This document shows positions 7,534 through 12,205 of a DNA stretch of 12,205 nucleotides, one piece after another (within the stretch, counting starts at the first letter, position 1; every line of letters begins with the position of its first letter). The translations under genes were made by a program, and so were the position numbers. The notes under the pieces are model-generated. The model ran no database searches, was not told the DNA's origin, and saw nothing but the letters and a program-made list of their open reading frames with translations. This DNA is from Ignavibacteriota bacterium. Lineage in GTDB: Bacteria; Bacteroidota; Ignavibacteria; Palsa-1295. The stretch is taken from assembly GCA_025357895.1 (NCBI GenBank), contig JANYLL010000268.1, positions 1 through 12,205 on the forward strand, given 5' to 3'.

Positions 7534-7941
7534 TTATTGGGCGCTTGCCTTATCCTGGACTTTGACCGCTGAGATTGTTGTCACAGCAAAATCTTTATCC
7601 ATTTGCACCGTCTTTGAAGCAGCTGGCGTCTCGATCAACTCATCTTTTGTGATGATATCGTCACCTTCAAGATGTACCCAGTATTTCTTATTCGTCTGCA
7701 ATACTACCAAATATGAGCCGCTTTCGCTATTGGATTTGCTATTTGTGATCTCTAAAGCCCTGTCTCCTGCAGCGCGAACGCTTACCTTAACAGAATGCGC
7801 CTTACCGGTCTCCTGATTCCGTACGACACCTTTAAGCACGACAACTGCCTTTGAAAATTGTGCCTGAGCTGAATTGCTGCCTGAAAGACTGAAAACCAGT
7901 CCTACGATCGCTATCGCTGCTATTTTGGTAAATTTTCTCAT
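7534..7941 (-). CDS. Small secreted beta-sandwich protein (carboxypeptidase-regulatory-like)
   Basis: The 135-residue product starts with a typical signal peptide: basic M-R-K-F-T-K, a hydrophobic core, then S-A-Q-A-Q with cleavage near residue 28. The mature part begins V-V-V-L-K-G-V-V-R-N-Q-E-T-G-K, continues with alternating polar/hydrophobic strands (V-K-V-S-V-R-A, then S-G-S-Y-L-V-V-L-Q-T-N-K-K-Y-W-V-H) and ends K-D-F-A-V-T-T. This pattern, a G-x-V-x-x-x-x-T-G-K opening and a G-x-Y-x-x-x-L middle, resembles carboxypeptidase regulatory-like/Cna-B-type sandwiches, but the match is by eye. It has no T9SS tail, lipobox or catalytic motif, so periplasmic location is likely. It lies 226 bp downstream of the anti-sigma gene on the same strand and ends at the strong terminator. 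It may be a target of the neighbouring ECF sigma factor, or transcribed from its own promoter. Confidence 0.75.
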   Translation of the reverse strand: MRKFTKIAAIAIVGLVFSLSGSNSAQAQFSKAVVVLKGVVRNQETGKAHSVKVSVRAAGDRALEITNSKSNSESGSYLVVLQTNKKYWVHLEGDDIITKDELIETPAASKTVQMDKDFAVTTISAVKVQDKASAQ

Positions 7942-8013
7942 CGAAGTGTATATTTTTTAGTTCAATTGTTATGCTTATACTGCTATCTATGTAAAAAATC
8001 ATGCCAAACTATT

Positions 8014-8058
8014 CGGAAAATAGAAAATAACGGAAAATAAAATAAAAAATCGGAAAAT
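8014..8058. repeat. Three direct copies of CGGAAAAT upstream of the secreted-protein gene
   Basis: CGGAAAAT occurs exactly at 8014-8021, 8031-8038 and 8051-8058 (steps of 17 and 20 bp), in AT-rich DNA that also holds related AAAATAA runs. The copies lie 73-117 bp upstream of the ATG at 7941, which is transcribed leftward. That is a plausible upstream regulatory region. An imperfect hairpin (8105-8128) further right may separate the anti-sigma gene from it, but it has no T-rich tail. Confidence 0.55.
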
Positions 8059-8167
8059 GAAGATGGTAGTCGTTTAGACTTGGAGCAAGATTACAGAATG
8101 AACTCCTCGTAGGCTAATGCCTGAGAGGCGATGATGATTATTGAAGGAAGGAAAAAACAGAAACGGC

Positions 8168-9115
8168 TTAATTTATTCCGGCTTTCGGTACAGCTCCGGT
8201 GAAAATCACATCTCCTTTACGGATACTTCCACCATTACCTGGTTCAATGGAGATAGCAAAGGAATCGGCCGTCTTAAGCTTCGTCGTGAAGGTATAGACG
8301 GATGGATTATTGCTGGGATCTACCCTGAATGTACCTATGGCAATAGGAGCTTTATTTCCTAACGTTGCCCAGAGTTCATATGTTTTGTTTGCTTCCAGCG
8401 GGCGAAGTCCTTCGCGGAGTAATGCGATCTTCTTCTGTTTCGGACTAAAAAATAAATGTTCGCGCGTTGTTCCCAAAGGTGCGCTGGCAAGTGTCACAAG
8501 CCTGGAATCCGACTCACCAAACATTGCGAAAAAATGATTGAGATTTTCGTTGCTCTTCGGCGCCGGGACAGTAACTGATGTAGCGGTGTCGTTCTCGTTT
8601 TTAGAGATTACCCCGCTAGTCAGGCGCAATGAATCTGTTTGTCTGAGGAGGGCTCGCATCAGATCATTACTGCGCTCCAGTTTAGCAGATTTCGATACGT
8701 TAAGAGCGAGAAGGACGCAAAGGAGAAGTCCGGAAAAAATACTTGTGCCTATAAAATATCTGGTACGACGCTTTAAGCGGATAGCATCCTCAGATTGCAA
8801 AGGTTTGCGAATATCGTCATTCCCCGCTCTTGATGCCGCTTCGTTTTGAGAAACCTTTAATTTTTCTATGCTCTCCAATAAGGAAGCACGCACAGCAGGC
8901 GGCGGCGCGATTTGTGGAGCGGCTAAAGCAAGAGCAGCAGAAGCTTCGAACATTTGTTCAAGCGTTGCTGCCAGTAGCGGATTGCCGGATTCGATCAATG
9001 TTTCAAATTCGTGCAATCCGGTTTCATCATCATTCAACGCTCCGAGAACATACGCCGAGCTAAGGTCTTCGATATGTTCGCGGGCGGCATCAGTATTAAT
9101 AAGATCGTTTGACAT
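8168..9115 (-). CDS. RskA-type membrane anti-sigma factor
   Basis: Single-pass anti-sigma factor of 315 residues that should hold the adjacent ECF sigma factor at the inner membrane. The N-terminal part (about 10-65) shows the RskA/anti-sigma-K pattern H-I-E-D-L-S-S-A-Y-V-L-G-A-L-N-D-D-E and has no zinc-binding H-x3-C-x2-C motif, so it is the non-zinc class. Residues about 121-140 form one transmembrane segment preceded by the basic stretch R-L-K-R-R-T-R. The periplasmic domain (about 193-311) contains the RskA-type features Y-E-L-W-A-T (246-251), P-I-A-I-G-T-F (257-263) and F-A-I-S-I-E-P-G-N-G (286-295). The gene follows the sigma gene by 100 bp on the same strand, the usual order. In related systems release requires regulated proteolysis of the anti-sigma factor; no protease is encoded here. 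Confidence 0.9.
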   Translation of the reverse strand: MSNDLINTDAAREHIEDLSSAYVLGALNDDETGLHEFETLIESGNPLLAATLEQMFEASAALALAAPQIAPPPAVRASLLESIEKLKVSQNEAASRAGNDDIRKPLQSEDAIRLKRRTRYFIGTSIFSGLLLCVLLALNVSKSAKLERSNDLMRALLRQTDSLRLTSGVISKNENDTATSVTVPAPKSNENLNHFFAMFGESDSRLVTLASAPLGTTREHLFFSPKQKKIALLREGLRPLEANKTYELWATLGNKAPIAIGTFRVDPSNNPSVYTFTTKLKTADSFAISIEPGNGGSIRKGDVIFTGAVPKAGIN

Positions 9116-9116
9116 G

Positions 9117-9163
9117 AACTAAGAATAAGCAATATAAACAAGAACTAAGGTAAAACAACTAAG
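9117..9163. repeat. Three copies of AACTAAG in the gap before the anti-sigma gene
   Basis: AACTAAG occurs at 9117-9123, 9143-9149 and 9157-9163 (CTTAGTT on the transcribed minus strand), in the 100-bp gap between sigma and anti-sigma genes. The first copy lies immediately before the ATG at 9115. It could be a protein-binding or translational control element, or simple AT-rich repetition. No Shine-Dalgarno sequence is seen here. Confidence 0.45.
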
Positions 9164-9215
9164 AAAAAAACTCTTAACGGAAACCGAAAACTGTAACGAG
9201 TATCTAAAAAAAACA

Positions 9216-9887
9216 CTATTTTTCGCCCAGAATCGACACTAACTTCATCATTCCTTTTCTCATACGCGTTTTGATCGTTCCGAGCGGTTCGCCAAGCATC
9301 TCAGCGATCTCGGACTGCGAGTAGCCTTCGTAATACGAGAGATAGAGCGCTTTGCGCTGCTGCTCCGGTATTTGTTCTAAGGCTTGAAGCACGTGACGTC
9401 GTTCATCGTTTTCCATTGCATCCCGCAATGGGGTCTGATGGTCAACGACTGCATCGCTGGTGATATCGCCTATATCCTGCTTCGCTTCTAAAGCCGATTT
9501 CTTGTAGCGGCGTGAGCGAAGCGTGTTAATGGATTTGTTGTGGGCAAGCGTAACAAGCCAGGTAACGAAACTACCGCGTTCGTTATCGAATAATGATGCC
9601 TTATGCCATACCTGAAGAAAAACATCCTGCTGTAATTCGCGGGCTTCATCTTCATTACGGACGATGCGAAGGGTTAGCGAATAGATAAGCCTTCCGTATT
9701 TATCGTAGAGGTTTGCAAGAGCCTTTTGGTCGCCCTGCGAAATCAGGGTAAGAAGCTGCAAGTCCTCAAAGTTCGATTTCTCCTTATCCATACGCATTTT
9801 AGGCAAAGAACGGATTTCGCCGCCGGCAACTGCAGTGTCAAATTGAGGCGATTTTAGTACATTTTGTGGCATAACTGACACTTTCAT
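9216..9887 (-). CDS. ECF RNA polymerase sigma factor, SigK-like
   Basis: A two-domain ECF sigma factor. Region 2 (about 58-126) includes L-Y-D-K-Y-G-R-L-I-Y, D-E-A-R-E-L-Q-Q-D-V-F-L-Q-V-W (80-94, core-polymerase binding) and F-V-T-W-L-V-T-L-A-H-N-K-S-I-N (107-121, -10 recognition). Region 4 (about 165-216) includes L-E-Q-I-P-E-Q-Q-R-K-A-L and the helix-turn-helix Y-S-Q-S-E-I-A-E-M-L-G-E-P-L-G-T-I-K-T-R. It resembles the SigK group, fitting the RskA-type gene downstream. The start at 9887 gives about 40 residues before the conserved part, and a start at Met31 or Met33 is also possible. The promoter and structured leader upstream fit either. The long gap to the anti-sigma gene is unusual, since such pairs often overlap or nearly so. 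Confidence 0.92.
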   Translation of the reverse strand: MKVSVMPQNVLKSPQFDTAVAGGEIRSLPKMRMDKEKSNFEDLQLLTLISQGDQKALANLYDKYGRLIYSLTLRIVRNEDEARELQQDVFLQVWHKASLFDNERGSFVTWLVTLAHNKSINTLRSRRYKKSALEAKQDIGDITSDAVVDHQTPLRDAMENDERRHVLQALEQIPEQQRKALYLSYYEGYSQSEIAEMLGEPLGTIKTRMRKGMMKLVSILGEK

Positions 9888-9912
9888 AAGAAGATATAGC
9901 TATTTTTTTAAC

Positions 9913-9961
9913 ACATCAGACGAAGGATTTATCTCAGCCTTCAAGTCGGGGGAGCTGATGT
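9913..9961 (-). promoter_or_regulatory. Structured 5' leader of the ECF sigma gene
   Basis: The predicted leader contains nested inverted repeats: outer arms ACATCAG (9913-9919) and CTGATGT (9955-9961), inner arms GAAGG (9922-9926) and CCTTC (9938-9942). A competing stem can form between TCAGC (9934-9938) and GCTGA (9954-9958), which uses bases from both others. The structure lies between the predicted transcription start (about 9972) and the ATG at 9887. Mutually exclusive pairings suggest a possible switch, but the stems are short and no known riboswitch family is recognised. Confidence 0.4.
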
Positions 9962-9978
9962 CAACGAATTATTAAGTA

Positions 9979-10009
9979 CAAAACTACGGAATCCGCATGT
10001 AATTAGCAA
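9979..10009 (-). promoter_or_regulatory. Bacteroidetes-type housekeeping promoter of the ECF sigma gene
   Basis: On the minus strand TTG (10009-10007), a 20-nt spacer and TAGTTTTG (9986-9979) fit the Bacteroidetes consensus TTG-n19-21-TAnnTTTG exactly. Transcription would begin near 9972, leaving a leader of about 85 nt before the ATG at 9887. This suggests the sigma gene is expressed by the primary sigma factor rather than only by itself. Confidence 0.65.
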
Positions 10010-10134
10010 TACAGCTATTACAGAAAAGATTTACGATTTTATTATATTTTAAGGAATCCAATTGACGGATTTTCTTGTGTGCATAAGACCTGCCCTTTGA
10101 TAAAATACCTATTCAAAGAGTTTCAAAGTTTATT

Positions 10135-10203
10135 AAAACCCATACCATCCGCTCACGCTACGTTACCATTAAATAATTCTCTCGGCTTAAGCGGGATGTA
10201 TGG
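10135..10203 (-). terminator. Possible terminator overlapping the end of the receiver gene
   Basis: CCATAC-C-ATCC-GC (10140-10152) can pair with GCGGGATGTATGG (10191-10203), giving about 12 pairs with one bulge on each side. On the minus strand TTTT follows directly. The loop of about 38 nt contains the stop codon of the receiver gene, which is atypical, so this is tentative. Confidence 0.3.
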
Positions 10204-10616
10204 TATTGCCAATTGATGGATATGACTTCGGCAATAATGGTTTTAAGCTTTTCTATATTGTTGGGCTTGGTAATATAAATATTCGCGCCCGCTAAGAACG
10301 TTGCTTCTATTTCACTTTCTGCCGTAGATGTGGAATATATCACAACGGCAGTTTCTTTGAATTTTTCATTTGCGCGGATCTCGGATAAACATTCCAAGCC
10401 GTTCTTTTTCGGCATGTTCAGATCAAGAAAGATCAGATCGGGACATCCCGATTTGCAGTCGGAAAGATAGGTCATTAATTCACTGCCATCGACAACACTA
10501 TCTAGTACATGCCTGACTTTCACAGCCTGTATTGCCTCACTGAAAGCAAAGCGATCATCTTCATCGTCATCGGCGAGAAGAATGCGCAGATCTTCATGTG
10601 TAGTTGCGTACTTCAT
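10158..10616 (-). CDS. Single-domain response regulator receiver (Rcp1/CheY-like)
   Basis: A stand-alone receiver domain of 152 residues with no output domain, so it should signal by protein-protein contact or phosphotransfer. The frame extends four codons further to a TTG at 10628, but the ATG at 10616 is the more likely start. Numbered from the TTG, the acidic pocket is Asp20/Asp21 in L-L-A-D-D-D-E-D-D, the phosphoacceptor is Asp69 in F-L-D-L-N-M-P-K-K-N-G, the switch Ser/Thr lies in Y-S-T-S (98-101), and the conserved lysine is Lys121 in I-T-K-P. The L-D-L-N-M-P-K-K-N-G and Y-S-T-S sequences are typical of the Rcp1-like group that often pairs with phytochrome or hybrid kinases. No kinase is adjacent, so its partner is unknown. 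A -7-like box and tandem repeats lie upstream. Confidence 0.92.
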   Translation of the reverse strand: MKYATTHEDLRILLADDDEDDRFAFSEAIQAVKVRHVLDSVVDGSELMTYLSDCKSGCPDLIFLDLNMPKKNGLECLSEIRANEKFKETAVVIYSTSTAESEIEATFLAGANIYITKPNNIEKLKTIIAEVISINWQYHTSRLSRENYLMVT

Positions 10617-10770
10617 TACACTATGCAAATATTATTTTTAACTATTGACTGCCAGGATTTCCTGAACACGTATTGGTATACTAGAACGATAATTTGCTAG
10701 AAGGATGGCTCCTTCTTTGAAAACAAAGTTACGAAGACGTACCGGAGAAAGTGTCATATAATTTTTAGAA

Positions 10771-10807
10771 TTTATTACACAATTCATACTATTTATTACA
10801 TAATTCA
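10771..10807. repeat. Tandem 16-bp direct repeats spaced by two helical turns
   Basis: TTTATTACACAATTCA (10771-10786) and TTTATTACATAATTCA (10792-10807) are identical at 15 of 16 positions and start 21 bp apart, placing them on the same face of the helix. A looser third copy may follow (about 10828-10847, with a small insertion). The pair lies about 50-90 bp upstream of the likely transcription start of the receiver gene, a typical position for activator binding. Confidence 0.6.
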
Positions 10808-11008
10808 AACATTCGGTGTTTATAACGGATTACATATTAAGATTCAAATCATAGCATCTACTTTCCTCAAGTCAATGACCATTTTGACGTTCGATTAAAG
10901 CAGTGACAGAATGTATAAACTTTTTTTGCAATTCTGATAATATAATTTTACTACTTTTTTCGTCGTCATGTGTTCACTTTGTAAGAACTCTAAAAAAAAA
11001 TCGTGGTG

Positions 11009-11030
11009 TTTAAAATCTTCTGCTTTTAAA
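11009..11030 (+). repeat. AT-only inverted repeat before the decayed SBBP gene
   Basis: TTTAAAA (11009-11015) and TTTTAAA (11024-11030) flank an 8-nt loop, ending 5 nt before the ATG at 11036. It could fold over the translation start, but such AT-only arms are common by chance. Confidence 0.25.
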
Positions 11031-11035
11031 AAACG

Positions 11036-11603
11036 ATGAAATATTTTATATTTGCTCTTATGCTCTCATTTTTCAGTCTTCCGGGATATTCGCAGAGTTG
11101 GCAATTTGAAAAGAAGATCGGAGGGCAAAGGAATCAAAGCAGTTCAGGGGCAGCTATTGATCAATATGGTAATTCCTATATCATAGGAAGTTTCAAAGGT
11201 ACCATAACTCTGGACACTATTTTACTTGTCGGAGGGAGTTCGGGAAATGTGTTTGTTGCCAAATACAACTCCATGGGAAATATTATATGGGCAGTCTTTC
11301 GATTCAAAAACTTTGATAAGTTCAGGCGGCACCGATATATTTATTGCTGCTCTTTCAGACCTTCCACAAAGCGTAAAAGAAACCTACCCGGAAGCCGAAC
11401 ATTTCGATTGTTTTCCTAATCCGGCAACTCACGTATTGCATTTTTCGAAAAAGCAGAACATTCGGATGTCTGATCTTCTTGGAAGAACGGTGTTGCAATG
11501 TAAAGATTGCGACGAATTAACCGTCGCACAATTACCTGAAGGAGCCTATTATATTAATGGGCATCAAATACTAATCAGGCATTTTATTCAAGCAGTTCAT
11601 TAA
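11036..11603 (+). pseudogene. Decayed secreted SBBP-repeat (beta-propeller) protein with T9SS tail, frameshifted
   Basis: Two overlapping frames read as one broken gene. The first (from the ATG at 11036) has a signal peptide (M-K-Y-F-I-F-A-L, cleavage near G-Y-S-Q) and one SBBP-type beta-propeller repeat with G-A-A-I-D-Q-Y-G-N-S-Y-I-I-G-S-F-K-G and G-N-V-F-V-A-K-Y-N-S-M-G-N-I-I-W-A. It then runs out of sense at about 11293. From about 11292 the next frame continues with F-D-S-K-T-L-I-S-S-G-G-T-D-I-F-I-A-A-L-S-D-L, which is the end of another SBBP repeat, then a T9SS sorting domain from F-P-N-P-A (11413 on) to L-P-E-G-A-Y-Y-I-N-G. The missing start of the second repeat and the frame change point to an internal deletion of one or more repeats whose length is not a multiple of three. 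One repeat cannot make a propeller. A sequencing or assembly collapse is the alternative. The stop codon overlaps that of the convergent gene. Confidence 0.78.
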
Positions 11604-12205
11604 GCCTCTCGTTCAGGTACTTTCTTACGCTTTTTCCATTCAAAAAACAATCCTAATCCCAAACCGAGAACGGCAAGGATGTTTGTTGCAAGGGAGATCG
11701 TTTTTCCGGTTGTGTAGCGGGCATCAATATATTGAAGAGTGAGGGTATGCTCACCGGCAGGTACTTTTATTGCACGGAAGGCGTAGTCGGCTTTGTAGAT
11801 CGGTGCATCAGTCTTATCATCTATCGTTGCTTTCCAATCGGGATACCATGTATCGGATAGGAAAAGCAATCTGTCTCCGCTTGCTTTCGTCTTGATGGTG
11901 ATTAGTTCATTCTCGTATTTTGTAATGGCAACTGTTTCGGTTGAATCGTTTACCGCAGTCGTAGCAAGCGCACCGATTCCATCGGGCTGCTTATCGAAGA
12001 ATACTTCATCACGCGGATTGTATTTGCCGTCGCGCATGGTCTGTAATATTTCCAGTGGCGACTTCACTTCATAGCGGTTCACAAAAAATGCTCGCGGTAG
12101 AACTTGTGTATTTTGCCAGACGATTGTTTGCGAAGGTTTGCCGTCACGTCCCTGTACTTTTTCCTTCGAAATATATGCCGGCACGAATCTTCCCTGTACT
12201 GAATC
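11600..12205 (-). CDS. YfhO-family membrane protein, C-terminal part (5' truncated)
   Basis: The frame is open through the right edge (D-S-V-Q-G-R-F-V precedes the GTG at 12184), so only about 202 C-terminal residues are visible. They match the end of YfhO-like multi-pass membrane proteins: N-T-Q-V-L-P-R-A-F-F-V, then L-L-F-L-S-D-T-W-Y-P-D-W-K-A-T-I-D, then Y-A-F-R-A-I-K-V-P-A-G-E-H-T-L-T-L-Q-Y, a periplasmic beta-rich domain. A final transmembrane segment (about 163-182 counted from the GTG) and a basic cytoplasmic tail K-K-R-K-K follow. YfhO proteins are linked to polymer or lipid glycosylation in Gram-positive bacteria; the role here is unknown. The missing part should contain the other membrane helices. 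The gene is convergent with the decayed SBBP gene, and their stop codons overlap. Confidence 0.85.
   Translation of the reverse strand, partial: DSVQGRFVPAYISKEKVQGRDGKPSQTIVWQNTQVLPRAFFVNRYEVKSPLEILQTMRDGKYNPRDEVFFDKQPDGIGALATTAVNDSTETVAITKYENELITIKTKASGDRLLFLSDTWYPDWKATIDDKTDAPIYKADYAFRAIKVPAGEHTLTLQYIDARYTTGKTISLATNILAVLGLGLGLFFEWKKRKKVPEREA

Larger units (their letters stand above)
10617..11035. other. AT-rich intergenic region between divergent receiver gene and decayed SBBP gene
   Basis: No gene is supported in this 419-bp stretch. It holds a -7-like box for the receiver gene (TAACTTTG on the minus strand, 10731-10724) without a clear -33 partner, the tandem repeat pair described separately, and a short inverted repeat just before 11036. 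The right half (about 10860-11035) is AT-rich with homopolymer A and T runs and no confident promoter. Confidence 0.55.

Noticed and set aside
8105..8128. Hairpin downstream of the anti-sigma gene as a terminator
   Set aside because: Two 4-bp stems separated by a mismatch and wobble pair, and no T-rich tail on the transcribed strand.
8141..9122. Several plus-strand frames opposite the anti-sigma gene
   Set aside because: Antisense shadows with no domain pattern; the minus-strand RskA frame explains the region.
10617..10628. TTG start for the receiver gene
   Set aside because: An ATG four codons in (10616) begins just before the conserved receiver fold, and there is no ribosome-binding site favouring the TTG.
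11280..11300. Programmed ribosomal frameshift in the SBBP gene
   Set aside because: There is no slippery heptamer or downstream pseudoknot, and the two halves lack the middle of a repeat, so deletion explains it better.
11226..11603. Separate gene starting inside the SBBP gene
   Set aside because: Its first 20 or so residues do not resemble any repeat, while the part after about 11292 continues the upstream SBBP/T9SS gene. It is treated as the second half of a broken gene.

Overview
The window most resembles a chromosomal segment from the Bacteroidota/Chlorobiota/Ignavibacteriota assemblage (inference). Three genes encode C-terminal type IX secretion (T9SS) sorting domains of the form Y/F-P-N/D-P ... 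L-P/A-x-G-x-Y. Shine-Dalgarno sequences are weak or absent. Two upstream regions carry the Bacteroidetes-type promoter (TTG or TTTG-like box, 19-20 nt spacer, TAnnTTTG). Base composition is moderate to slightly AT-rich and looks even across the window. No insertion sequence, integrase, tRNA, rRNA or CRISPR array was seen.

Layout, left to right. (1) 1-678 (+): the C-terminal part of a secreted beta-lactamase-like serine hydrolase with a T9SS tail. (2) 740-2365 (+): an aryl-CoA ligase of the benzoate/2-aminobenzoate type, ending in a perfect hairpin. (3) 2408-3145 (-), convergent: a STAS (anti-sigma-factor antagonist) domain with an 86-residue hyperacidic tail, behind a good promoter candidate. 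(4) A 385-bp spacer holding a REP-like palindrome. (5) 3531-4697 (+): citrate synthase. (6) 4872-5348 (+): methionine sulfoxide reductase A. (7) 5414-7285 (-): a large secreted arylsulfotransferase-like propeller with an N-terminal Ig-like domain and a T9SS tail. (8) 7534-9887 (-): an ECF sigma factor, its RskA-type membrane anti-sigma factor and a small secreted beta-sandwich protein, closed by a strong terminator. (9) 10158-10616 (-): a stand-alone response-regulator receiver with tandem operator-like repeats upstream. (10) 11036-11603 (+): a decayed SBBP-repeat/T9SS gene with an internal deletion and frameshift. (11) 11600-12205 (-): the C-terminal end of a YfhO-family membrane protein, running off the window.

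The clearest functional unit is the sigma/anti-sigma cluster. A stress signal in the periplasm would release the sigma factor from RskA, and the adjacent secreted protein is a plausible target. The sigma gene has a recognisable housekeeping promoter and a roughly 85-nt leader that can form nested or alternative stems. The secreted-protein gene is preceded by three direct copies of an 8-mer. The other genes (citrate synthase, MsrA, aryl-CoA ligase) look like independent housekeeping or accessory metabolism. No complete new defence or mobile system was found. The most unusual items are the STAS protein with its acidic tail, the leader of the sigma gene, the tandem 21-bp repeats upstream of the receiver gene, and the collapsed propeller gene.
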